Below, in pieces: positions 34,683 to 46,535 of a stretch of 64,000 bases of DNA. The notes beneath the pieces were generated by a model. That model searched no databases. It saw nothing but the letters and a program-made list of their open reading frames with translations, and was not told the origin of the DNA. The DNA lies in the NCBI GenBank assembly GCA_034770075.1, contig JAVJAP010000035.1, forward strand, positions 1 to 64,000. The letters run 5' to 3'. How positions within the stretch are numbered: position 1 is the stretch's first letter; each line of letters opens with the position of its first letter. The position numbers and the translations under genes were made by a program. The DNA comes from Aralia elata. Lineage: Eukaryota; Streptophyta; Magnoliopsida; Apiales; Araliaceae.

Positions 34683-35093
34683 TTATAACCACTTATAAAT
34701 AAGACTCTTTCTACTATACATCAAATAATTTTAGCATTATAACTGCATATAAAATGAATATTCATCAACTATATTTAAAATAAATTAAGCATTATAACTG
34801 CTTATAAAATGAATATTCGGCTATTATAGTTGAGATAATTTCAGCATTATAACTGCTTATAAAATGAATATTTGGCTATTATATTTGAAATAATTTCAGC
34901 ATTATAACTGCTTATAAAATGAATATTCTTACTAAATACCTGAAGAAAATCGGGTATAGTGACTGCTTATAAAAGTATATTTTTAACTTTATAAGAGAAA
35001 TAAATTGGACATTATAACTGCTTGTGAATAGGATTTTTGTACTATATACATAAAATAATTTGGACATTACAACTGCTTGTAAAAGTATATTTG
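34683..35093. repeat. 55-bp tandem array with TTATAACTGCTTATAA in L
   Basis: Eight units starting near 34683, 34735, 34790, 34845, 34900, 34955, 35010 and 35065, so the period is 55 bp almost throughout. Each has TTATAA-CTGC-TTATAA (self-complementary arms) followed by AATGAATATT or a variant. Confidence 0.9.
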
Positions 35094-35389
35094 CATAAAA
35101 ATGAAAATTATACCTACGGGAGTATACCTCTTATAGTTCCTAGCTTTACTTCCAATCGCGTAGTGCTTCGATGCTTTGAAAGTAATTTTTATCTCACAAT
35201 ATCTCTCAAAATATAAATATAGAGTGTTTTTGCTCTTGAACTGCTCTTGAAAATAGTAAGGAATGAATGAACATAGCTTTCTATTTATAGGAAAACATAG
35301 TTTCGCTAATTGCACGTTAGGGGCTCGACTTATTACACTTTGGTACCTAAGTTAATTATACATTAGTACCTAGCAAATTCTTAGAATAT

Positions 35390-35700
35390 TCTTCTAAGCT
35401 CCTCAATGAAAATATCTTCCAAGCTCAACAATGCAGCTTGCAATTGAAGCTCCTCAATGAAAATATCTTCCAAGCTCGACAATGCAGCTTACAATTGAAC
35501 CTATCTTCTAAGCTCCTCTATGAAAATATCTTCCAAGCTCGACAATGCAGCTTGTCACCGTAAGCACGACAAATCACTTTGTCATTCCCAAGCACGACAC
35601 AACAACTTGTCAAAAATAATTTGTCGGAATGCTTCTTGGTGAAATCGTGGAAAGTACGACAAATCATTTTGTCAATGTAAGCACGACTAAGTAGCTTGAC
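35390..35700. repeat. Second iterated region in L
   Basis: Three copies of AAGCTCCTCAATGAAAATAT followed by CTTCCAAGCTCGACAATGCA (from 35397, 35448, 35510), then about four diverged copies of AAGCACGACAAATCACTTTG. Confidence 0.8.
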
Positions 35701-37396
35701 AAAAAAAATTTATTTGACCTAATTCATCGTTTACACTATATAATCATAAAACACCTGCTTCGAAATATCATTTTGATCTTTATTAAGCACGTATGTTACA
35801 AAATTCGAATCTCATTAGGGCTTAAGGTTTTAAACTTCTCGATACCTAGTTTTAGGTCACTAAATTAACTTCTAACCATATACGATCGTATTTATAAGCC
35901 TCATAAATATTCGGGGAAATACAGTTCGAGCACTCTTATCTAGGCATCTGGTTTGTGGTCTTATTGTATTAATTTCATGAATGTTATATTTTTGTAAAAT
36001 ACTATGTTGTATGAAGTTTATTGTGTCCAAATATCATGGTTATCCGATCTGTAGATTAGTGAGAATAAAATCGCAAAAGTGGCTGCTAGAAACGAAAATT
36101 TCAATGTCGGGTCAAAAAAAAAATTTCCTCATATTCTGAAATTGTACAATTTTACTTATGTGATGCAACTTATTATGTGTTCAATTTAATATGGTATTAA
36201 AGTTTAATGGAATGTGGTTTAGTTATAAACTTTAATTGAAATAAAAGTGTTAAAACGTAGAGCAAAGAATATAGTTAATCTTTAACTGATCTTTGAATAC
36301 CTGGTTGCTTAACGTGACTTAAATATGTAGGTTATTTGAAGAATCAAATAAGTAGCATTAATTGTAGCAGCTTATTAGGCAACTATCCTACCTTAATTCA
36401 TTTTATTTCTGTGAAAGTGAGTTTCCTAACTTGTGCAATTTTTGTACAAGCCTCTCATGTTGCAAGTTAAATCTTATTCGAGTTTATATATTGTTCAAGT
36501 TTAATTGATGATAACTCAATTCCAATCGTGTATAAGTTCTTAATTAATTATGAACTACTTTTAAGAATGTCTTCTGGCCTTTTGTTTCGGCTAGATGCTA
36601 TTGATGCGGAACGATTTTTTATTTGAATCATTCAGATTTATTGTAGTTAATTAAAGTCTACTAATCCAAATTATTTTGGTGCGATCCCGCATGAATACTA
36701 AGATGAACAACCCGGATAACGGGGTAAAATGGATGTCGGGCATATAGTCCCATTTACGCTTAGGCGTTTAAACTTTATACTTGTGCACAATGTAGGGTAC
36801 GATAGGCTGATCACCTAGAGTACTTGCAGAGAATGTTTTACAGTTTATTTGATTGCTAAAACTTCTTATGGTTTTCGATGAATTAAAAACAATGTTCAGG
36901 GTTCTTAATACCCCTTAGTATGCTATTGAAAATTCTAAAGCTTTTATCTTTAACATTCATATTTATCTCTTGATTATTCTTTCCATTATTAAGAAACACA
37001 ATTCAGATATCTTTATCCTTGATATTTATTATCAAATTACTTGTTATACTTGTTGGGCAATTTGTGCTCATTCTTGCTTAAACCTTTCAGTTAAGGGTGA
37101 GAAGGCCGAGGGCTCGAGCAAGGACAAGGAAAAGGCTAAGATGAAATGATGAAAACTTATTTCTTTGTAATAAGTTTAGATTTTTCGCATTGATGTAATG
37201 TAGCGATGAACGCTAAGTTTAAGTTTATTTAAGGTTTTGTAACTTGGGATTATGTTTGGATTTATACTTGGGTTTATTATCGAATACTATTGTTATTATT
37301 ATTATTTATGAAGTTTAATTAGTTAGATGATAGTGTATGATGTATCGTGAGCACCATTTCCTGTGTTTGATGTTACACAGATTTGGGGGCGTCACA

Positions 37397-37588
37397 GGTT
37401 GGTATCAAAGCTGTAGGTTATAGAATCTTAGGTGGGGGAATCTTAGGATATAACCTTAGTGGAATTAGTGGAGATAGGAAGAAGATGAACTCACATAGAG
37501 TTCTAAGTGGTGTATATGATTTATTTTTATTAAAAAATATATATACTTATTTTAAAATACTAATCTAGTTATTTATTTTGATTGTAGG
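37397..37588 (+). mobile_element. Element K: PBS and leader
   Basis: TGGTATCAAAGC at 37400-37411 is an initiator-Met primer site; the following leader aligns with the leader of element A on the opposite strand at 1-204. Confidence 0.85.
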
Positions 37589-38314
37589 ATGTCAGGCAAA
37601 GAGGAGATTAGGGATATTCACGTGGTGAGTGAGCAGTTGGTAACAGCTGTACCTGAGCCCATAGCTGAGGCGGCAGCTTATTCGGATCCGAAGGAGGACC
37701 CCAAGGAGGACCCTGAGGAGGATCCCGTGGAGGACTCTGATGGATCACCCCAGGAGGATGCTTCACCCGAGGATGATTTAATGGAGGAGTTGATGGACAA
37801 AAACACGGAGTTGGATAACAGAGTCCATGAGTTGGAGGATCTTTATCAGACGGAGCAAGGAGCTGTGGCTCAGTTGGGTGCACTGCTGCACTTTCTGCTA
37901 GCTAGGAATGTGGAGCTTGCAGACAAGCTAAGGGCAGCAGACAGCAAGGCAGAGAGGTTGCAGGTAGAGAAGGAGGCCATCTGGGCTCACATGGGGAATA
38001 CAGTGAATGGGCTGGAGACAAAAGTTTAAGGTCTCTAAACAGACAAGCAGTTGATTACCACTTATTAGAGGGATGAGATGAAAGGCCGTGTAAGGGCTTA
38101 AAACCAGAGGGATGAGTTAGAGGATGAGGTGAGAAACAAGAAAGTTCGGATAGATAGGATGCGCTACACGTTTAGGATGGCGCATGAATGGTTTCAGCAT
38201 AGAGTCTACTACTATTCGCGCGAGGAACACCAGTCTGGTCATGCCATAAGCCGAGGACTAGTTCTGGACATAGCTAATGAGGAGCATGAAGACGCTATTA
38301 GGAGGGGTTTCTGA
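37589..38314 (+). pseudogene. Element K: first ORF, acidic coiled-coil protein of unknown function
   Basis: One frame of 241 codons from ATG 37589 to TGA 38312, with four stops in the middle (38027, 38036, 38066, 38099) and no frameshift. The N-terminal third has a DPKEDPKEDPEEDPVEDSD acidic repeat. The centre is heptad-like (MDKNTELDNRVHELEDLY; NVELADKLRAADSKAERLQV), and the end is basic then acidic (NKKVRIDRMRY; LDIANEEHEDAIRRGF). There is no capsid or zinc-knuckle motif. It sits where gag should begin, so it could be a Gag N-terminal module or a separate protein. The stops read as C-to-T changes of Gln codons. Confidence 0.65.
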
Positions 38315-38433
38315 GTTATTATGCAATGAACTCTTAATTATTGGCATATTAAACGTTTGTTATCGATGTAAATATTTAAATTCTAGTTTTTGCGAGTTTG
38401 GATTAAGGTATGTAAATGGCATAATGCCATAAG
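38315..38433 (+). mobile_element. Element K: internal sequence up to the insertion of G
   Basis: AT-rich, no gene. The last five bases ATAAG (38429-38433) are the left target duplication of G; K resumes after the second ATAAG at 52754. Confidence 0.75.
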
Positions 38434-40217
38434 TGTTAAGTTTGTATATAGCGCGAACATGCAATCAAATTACATAAATAGTGCGGAAGCGCAATAAAAC
38501 GGATTTTAAAATTTTTTATACAAACCATCACCATGATCATCCATGTACTTAATTATCAATTAAATGAAAGAGATAAAGTATGAGAATCATACCCTTGTAG
38601 AACCATGCTTCCACAGGTACGAGTTCACCTCATAATCCTTCGCGTTCTCCTTGAATTCCACCGATTAAATTCCTTCCTTTGATCAACATTAGCCACCCAA
38701 GTGTTTGGCCTCTAGAGGTGATCCACCAAGGAATAATAGTTGTTCAAGAAGATGGGTGTTGGCAAAACCCTAGTTTCTATCTCTATAGAAATTGCAAGTA
38801 ATCTCTCTCTCCAATTCTTATGGAAGTGTGTGTAACTGTCTAACCCTAAATCATGATAAGACTCCTCTTATTTATAGATATAGGGAACCCTCCTAAACTA
38901 TTTAGGATTAGGGTTTTTATTCTAATTAAACTCCTAATCCAATTAGGAATTTATGAGAGTACTTCTATTAATTAATTCCTAATCCCTATTAGGAATTAAA
39001 TAATAGTAATTGTAATAATAATAATAAGACTATTCTTATTAATTTATATTTAATATTTCCAAAATATTAAATAATAAATATTAAGCTATTTAATTTATTC
39101 TATCTTCATAGATTAAATTAAATACACTTTAACTTATTATTACAATTATGCCATTTACTTCTTAAACAAATATTTTTCTTTTGCGGTGTGACCCTTTAGG
39201 TTCTCCATATTAAACCGGTCGTGAATAAATCAATTAGAACAATTCTAATCTTATTTAAATAAATAAATTAAATTATTTAATTTATTTAAATAAATAATAT
39301 TTATTCTACAATAAGGGCAAGCCCCCTTAGCGATCAACGACTTTTCAGATAATATAGATTTCAACATTAATCACAAAAGAACCTTTCAGTGAATAGTTAC
39401 CGTACAATTCAATCCTTTTACCATACAATGTCCCAATTAAATATAAGACATGAAATTACTGTCAAGTCTTTTTTTATTTAATTATATGTATTTCGATTCT
39501 CAAATGCACAACTCTGATAATGCAAATTAGAAACTTCTTTCTAATTTCATTCTGCTTTGGCCAAAGACTTCTGAGTCGTCATTTATCGAATCACATAGGA
39601 CATTCTCTCCTTTTATTAGAAGTGGTAGATTCTTTGTTGATCATTCACCTATCTCCATGTATAACTTATTATACCCAATCATACCCTTTGATATACCCTA
39701 AAGGTCTTAAGGGACATGTCAAAGTATAACTCATCATACACAAGATACTATGATGATCTCAAGTCCAAGGATCACTTGTACTACTATCACTAGAGGAATT
39801 CCTATTGACAGGTGAGTAAAACTCCATTAGGTATTCCTTAGCGAGCCACGTTCAGTGAACTTATTCTCTAATAAGCACCTACATACTTGTTTTAGTGTCT
39901 CCACACAAATGATTATGAGATCAATCATCCTCTTTATAAGTGCAAGCAACGCATGTACTAATCTATCCGGATTCACTAATCCCCTTTTTAGTAATCCATC
40001 GATTAGGAACGATTTTAGTTTGTGAGCTATCTAGAATTTAGATCTCATTAGCATCACTATCATGATTCTAAAAGCATTGCTCAAAACTATGCGTTTATCA
40101 TATTCAATATAACAGCATCATGTAGATAAAGTAAAATGCCTTTAACAAACGAATAAGATTACAAAGTATATGCTACATCATATCAAATATGATTGGCTTG
40201 TGTGCATACTACTTTCA
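38434..40217 (-). mobile_element. Element G: 3' LTR of a Ty1/copia element
   Basis: TGTTAAGTTTG...CTACTTTCA, 1784 bp, matching the 5' LTR at 50944-52748 with few substitutions and an indel near 51440. The PPT complement TCTCCCACTT follows at 40219. G (38434-52748) is flanked by ATAAG on both sides. No gene. Confidence 0.95.
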
Positions 40218-43200
40218 ATCTCCCACTTGCACTAAAGCCAATCGCCATGATATCTAATACCCTTCTTCTCTAAGTGACGATCATCCTGCTGTTGGATAAA
40301 GCTTCAGTAGATGGATATGCAATGTTGTTCTCGAGAGTCCACTATCTCTATAGTGACTTTTCCTCTTTCAATGATTCCACTAATTAAATGAAAGTGCCAC
40401 AACACATGTTTGAATCCAAGATGAGACTTAGGAACTATTCCTAGTTTTGTAATGAACTTTTCATCCAAATAATCAAACTTGCAGCTTCATTTACAGCTAT
40501 ATACTTTGTATTCGTCACTAAACCAACAACTCTTTGCTGTTTGGAACTTTTCTAATTCACTGCACCACCTTTCAAGGTAACGATTTACCTTAAAGTGGAT
40601 TTGTTATCGTCTTGGTCAGTCTGAAAAACTTGAGTCTGTTTAGTCCTCTAGTTTTAATTCAGACCTACCATGAATCATGATCACATCTTCAGTACCGGTT
40701 AAGTACTTAAAGATGTTTATCACTGTCTTACAGTGATCATCTTCAGAATATGACTGATCAATATCAGGCCTTGTATATTCACTACATACATGATAGTAAC
40801 TCATGCGATCTCTCTTTTAATTGGAGACAATTTTAGAGAGATACACTCCATGGCTCATCATCATGAGACCTCTCTTGGAGTTTTGCCATGCTAAACGCTT
40901 TTAGCATCAAATGAATATATGTTCCTTGGGTCAAGCCGGACATCCTTTTAAATCTATCTATATAGATTTATATCCCCAATTTATAGGATGTTCCTCCCAA
41001 GTCATTCATGGAGGAATATTTAGACAATTTTATCTTTACTGATTGTAGCATTGGTGTGTTATTCCTTATCAGTAGTATATCAACATATAATACTAGGAAT
41101 GTCACAATGCTCCCACTGACCCTTTTGTATACACTAAGTTCATTCTCGTTTTTGATAAAATCAAACTCTTTTGATTGTCTCGTCAAAATGAATGTTCCAT
41201 CTTTGAGAAGCTTGCTTCAATCCATCAATGGATCATTGTAGCTTAAAACACGATTTGTTTCAACCTTTGAAACAAATTTCTTTGGCTGTATCATACATAC
41301 ATTCTCCTCAAATCTTTATTGAGGAAGGACGTCTCCACATCCATTTTGCCAGATTTCGTAATAAGCTATAATCACAAGTAAAATCCAAATGGACTTGAGC
41401 ATTACCCGGTAATAAGGTTTTATCACAGTCAACTCCTTGACTTGAAAAATCTTTTAAACAGGTCTGGTCTTATAGGTCTCCACATTGCCATTTGCCCCAG
41501 TCTTTCTCTTAAAGACCCATATTCACACTCTAGGCACTGTGCCCTTTTGTAGAGTAACCAGAGTCTATACTTGGTTCTCTACATGGAGTCCATTTCGGAT
41601 TTCATGGCCATCTGTCATTTCTCTGAGTGTCTTCTACTCATAGCCTCATCGTATATAACTGGATCATCATCCTCTATAATGCGTACCTCATCATCATCCA
41701 CTATAATGAATCCATACCTCCCAGGTATCTTCGGTACTCTTCCAGATTTACGATTCAGTTGTGGTACAATAGGTCTATCTACAGGTTCCTCGGTTCGACT
41801 TAAAGTGCTTTGTGGTTCTTGAACTCCTTCAAGATCTATTACCCTCCCACTAGCTCCTTCAATGATAAACACCTTTATCTAAGAAGGCAGCGTGTAGGAT
41901 TATAGTAATAATACCCTAAACTTTCTTTAGGATATCCCACAAATCTGCACTTGTCAGATTTTGTCCCAAACTTATCTTTGAAACCTTTTCACATAAGCTG
42001 GATAATCCCTTATCTTAACATACTTAAGACTAGGAATCCTCTCTATCCATAACCTTTATAGAGTCTTGGGCTCGAATTTTTGAGGTTACCTTATTTTGTA
42101 GATATGCAGCCGTTTCTAGGGCATAACCCCAGATGGATACTAGAATGTCGGTAAAAATCATTATGGACTATACCATGTCCAACAAGGTACAATTTCTCCT
42201 TTTAGATACACCAATCAATTATTGCGTATTAGGAGGCGTCCATTATGAGAAAATACTATTTTGAGATGATCTAGAAACTCATTGCACAAGTATTCCTTCC
42301 TCGATCTGATCAAAGAATCTTAATACTTTGTCAATATGTTTCACTTCTGAATTCTTTGAACATTTCAAATGATTCAGACTTGTATTTTATCAAATACACA
42401 CATTCAACTCTTTGAATGATTATCTCCTTTTCTTTTACTAGTTTGTTCAATTTGCAAAATTATTTATCATGTAAGTCAAGTTTACAAAGTCTATCAAGTG
42501 ATATTTCAGTTTCATACAAAACATTATCATTATAAATAGAACAACAATTGTTCTTAAATATAATACCAAAAACTTCCTTGTCCAACAACGGAAGTAATAA
42601 TGTTTCTAAAGAGAACTGGAACATAATAACAACTTTATTAACTTAATAGACTTGCCCGTAGGCAATGCTAAACTATAAGTTCCTATGGTTAATGCAGCAA
42701 CCTTTGCTCCATTCCACACATAAGATTACTTACTCTTTGTTTAGCTTTCTACTTCTGCTTAGTCTCTGCATTGGATTGCATACGTGAGAACTACAGCCGG
42801 TATCCAATACCCAAGTAGAACCTTGACTTATAGAAAAATTTATTTCAATTATGAACAAACCCATATTTGTAACCGAAGCTTCATTAAGCTTCTTCTGGTT
42901 AGCCTCTGTAAGATACTCCTTACAGTTTTCTTTCCAGTGTCCAGACTTATTGCATTGGAAGCAAACTCCTTTGCTATTTGCATCAGTTTTGTTCTTAGTG
43001 TCCTTAGTTATTGCCTTTCCATATACCTTCTTTGAATTGTTCTTCTTTTCAGAAGATCCTTTGGCCCTCTTCCGCTACCTGGAAGAATCATCTACCAGTA
43101 AGACTTGGTCTTTCTTGGTTGGAAAGTGACTATTTACTGTTTTCAACATGTTTAAGCAACTCAGGCAAGCTGACATATAGCTTGTTCATGTGAAATTCAC

Positions 43201-43422
43201 AACAATTTGGGAGAAAGAGTCCGGAAGTGATTGTAAGATCAAATCTTGGATCAACTCTCCATCCATTAAAACCTAGTTGTCCCAATTCTTCAATCATATT
43301 GATCATTTTAGGACATTTGTCTATACTGTAGTGCCATCGGTCATTCTAGATCGGAAGAGCTCCTTAGATATCTGATATCTAATAGTCCTACTTTCCTCAC
43401 CCTTCAACTCCTTGAAGGTGCA
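40218..43422 (-). pseudogene. Element G: copia pol and gag 3' part
   Basis: On the minus strand from 43422: end of the UBN2-type Gag, a decayed zinc knuckle near 42930-42975, a protease trace near 42780-42830, integrase fragments (42640-41880), the segment linking integrase to RT with ARxLEGVQEPQS-like and GRYGFIIVDDDEVRIIEDDD sequence (41872-41615), RT (about 41570-40968) and RNase H to 40250. Frames change repeatedly. RT has the family lesions: an extra A near 41172 and YVD instead of YVDD at 41079-41087. F interrupts it at 43427. Confidence 0.85.
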
Positions 43423-43427
43423 GGAGT

Positions 43428-45180
43428 TGTTTGTCGATTTAGCAATCAATAAATATGTGCAAGTGTACACGATCAACAAGTAATAAAGTGAAAGTAGAGT
43501 GTCGAACCCACATAGAATTATTTAATAATAATTACCAAATACTAACTCATAATCAAATTAACTTTATTTAAACAATTGATTAAGATTGTGAATTTTAGAT
43601 GATAAAATACTAAACTAACTAATTACTAACTACCAAGAATCGAATTCAGATAAAAGGCTTAAGATTACAATGTCCCTTAATGTTTCACTTGAATTAATAC
43701 ACTTCCTATTAAATTATATTAATTATTCTGGATTGTTAATCAAGAACTCATCAATATTTATAATCATCTCTCGATGTATCATAAACGAATCAACTTAAAT
43801 CCACAAAAGATAGAATTAAGATGAACACCCTAGTTAACTAATTCACTATATCTCTATGTGAATTACAATTAAAAAGGATTTAAAGCTCAGATTCTCTTTC
43901 AGATTACATGCGGCGTATAGGTATATCTCTATCCTAAACACAAATCATGAATTCCATCGACAGCAGAATACACAATCACATGCTATTATGATTAGGTCTA
44001 AATCTATAATCCATCTCTCGAGTTCATATAGATTTTCACGGTAATTGTTGATCAAACAATTAAGCAATTAATCACAAATCATAATAGACAATCTAATAAT
44101 AATCAACAATAATTAACAAGGAAGCATAACAATAAAAGCTACGCAATAAGTTTCATTGTAATCTTAAAAAGAAATTAGTTCATGATTGAATTAAAATCCA
44201 TAATCCACAATTGATAAAGCATTCAAGAATACAAAATAAAATATTAGGGAAGAGAATAGAATCTGTAATTGCAATCCTTGAGTCTCTCCTTTAGTTCTTG
44301 TGATGAATCCTTCTTGCTTGCTCAATTGCTTCAAGCCTTCCTCTCTTTTTCCCAAACTAGGGTTAGCAAAAAGTAGCAAAATCTCCCTCATTCTATGCTT
44401 CATATCATGTATTCATAGGTTCTAGTTAAAGTCCTAAACCAATTAGAAGTTACAATCCTTGTTCCATTCAATGCAGGTCAAAAATAAGCTTTTTAAAAAC
44501 CCGACCCAGCGCGGCCGCACCCATATTTGGCCTAGAAAGCAGCAAGCCCGCGCCCAAATGCCAGAAACTAAGTTTTTCACTCTGCAGACCTGCGCGGCCG
44601 CGCCCAAAATACACTTGGAACCGGCGCGCCCGCGCCAGACAAAATTCTGCTGCAGCATCTGTTGGTAAAATGGTCATAACTTTTGATCCGGGAGGAGTTA
44701 CGGGGCCTGCCACATATCAAATCGAAGATCTCGACGAGATCTACAACTTTTATTCTTTGATAATTGAGAGATTCAGATTGGATCAAAGTCGAAATTGGGC
44801 TTGAAGTGAGTGCTATGGAAATGGCAACTCCAAACTTTGAGGTTCAACGTCCGTTGGGAAAACGATCATTACTTTCTCATCCGAACTCCGATTGTGACGA
44901 TTCAAGATGTTCCGGAAAGCTAAGGAGTAGCTCTACAATACAATCCAAGTTCCAAACCAAGAACATACATCCAACCTAGTGTTAAAAGCCCTGCAATCTT
45001 CCCTTCTTGCGTTTGCTTGCTTATTGTACTCCAAAAGATGTTCGGATTGCGTTTCCTTGCTCATTCCTACAAAATAACATAAAAACACTATAAATACCTA
45101 ATACTAACTTAAAATACTTAAGAACTCACAAATTATCAAGCCAAACGTACTCAATTCATAGATGTAAAATCCACTCATCA
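43428..45180 (-). mobile_element. Element F: 3' LTR
   Basis: Minus-strand start TGATGAG at 45180 and end CGACAAACA at 43428. The closing segment has GGGTTCGACACTCTACTTTC like LTRs B and E. A GC-rich cassette lies at 44505-44640. Short ORFs across the LTR are shadows. Confidence 0.95.
44505..44640. repeat. GC-rich cassette with GCGGCCGC in F's 3' LTR
   Basis: GCGGCCGC at 44511-44518 and 44594-44601, with CCCGCGCCCAAATGCCAG and CGGCGCGCCCGCGCCAG between and after. The right half (44582-44640) aligns with 50704-50761 in element G. The other LTR of F has the same cassette (48011-48146; GCGGCCGC at 48017 and 48100). Confidence 0.9.
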
Positions 45181-45218
45181 AATACCCCAAACTTAAATCT
45201 TTGCTTGTCCTCAAGCAA
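45181..45218 (-). other. Element F: polypurine tract and adjoining hairpin
   Basis: The complement of 45181-45193 is AAGTTTGGGGTATT directly at the LTR. TTGCTTG-TCCT-CAAGCAA (45201-45218) is a perfect 7-bp stem, identical in layout to 7884-7922 in B. Confidence 0.85.
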
Positions 45219-45650
45219 ACACTAAGAACAACAACTATAACAACTAATTCTAAATAACAACTCACACGACTCGAGCAATGAATCAATACAAATTTTCATA
45301 ATAGCCTCAAAGATTTCCTTTAATGATAACTCAAAAAAAATTTCTGAAAACATGCAAAGTCTAAAATTTCAACCTAATCATCAGTTCCACAACTACTCAT
45401 GATCATTTAAGTGCATGTGTGTGCATCCAAATGTACAACTAGCCATGACTCACACTAGATAATATAATCAAATTCTCATAAAAGATTTTCAAATCAACTC
45501 TAAAAACCTGTGTTCACATCAATCTCCGCTAATAAAGGCAAAACATAAAATTTAGATGATCAAAAGATATTTCATACATTTAAGCACACTTGAACCCTTC
45601 CCAAGTATTTTAAAACACAATTTTTCTTTCCCTTTTTTTTCTTTTTTAGT

Positions 45651-45783
45651 GAGTGCGTTTTACGCTCCATCTCACTTCTCATTGAACGAGTGCGTTTTAC
45701 GCTCTATCCCGTTTTCTCTCGCACGAGTGCGTTTTACGCTCCTTCTCGTGCTTGTGTTTATGGGTGAGTGCGTTTTACGCTCC
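45651..45783 (-). repeat. Four GGAGCGTAAAACGCACTC palindromic motifs (F)
   Basis: Plus-strand copies of GAGTGCGTTTTACGCTCC start at 45651, 45688, 45725 and 45766 (37-41 bp apart), with little change; surrounding sequence is not conserved between units. It is the counterpart of 7398-7491 in B. Confidence 0.9.
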
Positions 45784-45858
45784 ATCTCAACCCACCACAC
45801 GATTCATCATTCTAACTCAGGAAAGTTTCACAATTTTCAAAATTTTCAATAACCCAAG

Positions 45859-46261
45859 ATTTCCCCCAAACTTATGTTAATGCCTAAATTTCGCTTTGAA
45901 TGATGCTCAAATAAGATTTTAAAGTTTCAATGATATCTTTCACAAGCATTTAACCAAATTTTTTTCCCTTAAGACACAACTAGATAAACAGATGGATATA
46001 TGCTTTGAAGTTCAAAAAGATCACAAATAGTGTAAACTCAACTTATAAGTCAAAATATAAACTAAGCATGCTTCTTAATTCCCATGAGTTAAAAAAAATT
46101 AATCTATTTTTTTGTTATCATTGGCCATAATCAAATTCAAATCAAACCATTGCTCACCTATCCTAAAAACATACTAACTAACATGCAACCTTAATAAACT
46201 AAAATAAATAATACAATACAAGACCACACCCCCAAACTTAAACCAGACATTGTCCTCAATG
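45859..46261 (-). other. Element F: two internal polypurine-like tracts, one with hairpin
   Basis: Complements of 45859-45874 (AAGTTTGGGGGAAATC) and 46226-46239 (AAGTTTGGGGGTG). The second is preceded, in the element's direction, by the CATTG-AGGA-CAATG stem (46248-46261). These match 7311-7328 and 6839-6875 in B. Nothing coding is seen between. Confidence 0.7.
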
Positions 46262-46477
46262 GCTAAAATAGGAAAAAGTAAAGCAAAGGACTTTCCTGAA
46301 AATATAGCAATCTTCCTCTCTTTGTCTGCTAAGTCTGAAGAATAGGCTAGGCACATCGGAATGAATAAGGCATTGCACTTGAATTGGACTCGAATAACCT
46401 GTAAATACATTAGAAGCAAATTTATTAACTACTATGAAACCTAATAAAATAAATAAAAACTAAAACTAAAAATTAAA

Positions 46478-46500
46478 CTTGGGTTGCCTCCCAAGAAGCG
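46478..46500 (-). other. Conserved Athila post-ORF motif with hairpin (F)
   Basis: Plus strand CTTGGGTTGCCTCCCAAG then AAGCG; the complement is CGCTTCTTGGGAGGCAACCC. It is a 6-bp stem, identical to that of E, and lies 36 bp beyond the ORF stop. Confidence 0.9.
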
Positions 46501-46535
46501 CTTGTTTTATAGTCTCAGCCTGACTGCTTCAATTT

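Larger units (their letters stand above)
33349..35923 (-). mobile_element. L: solo LTR of the A/K gypsy group inside LTR K
   Basis: Minus orientation, 2575 bp, starting TGTATTTCCCCGAA (complement of 35923) and ending GGGGGCGTTATA (33349). It is flanked by the perfect duplication GTTCG (33344-33348, 35924-35928); removing it joins one repeat unit of K exactly. It carries two repeat arrays and no gene. Confidence 0.93.
31566..37396 (+). mobile_element. Element K: 5' LTR (about 3.25 kb without the nested L)
   Basis: Ends GATTTGGGGGCGTCACA, followed by GGT and the PBS. The start is placed at TATAATACG (a TG to TA change), where J's sequence breaks off; TTAGT (31561-31565) would be the left TSD but its partner is outside. 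An (AT)n run lies at about 31663-31693. A segment of about 215 bp (from 33128) is tandemly repeated at 33343 and continues after the L insertion at 35929. No gene is seen. Confidence 0.75.

Noticed and set aside
44459..44979. Several ORFs on both strands within LTR F, also seen at 47974-48485
   Set aside because: They overlap one another across the GC cassette, have no protein-like pattern, and are explained by low stop density in GC-rich sequence duplicated in both LTRs.
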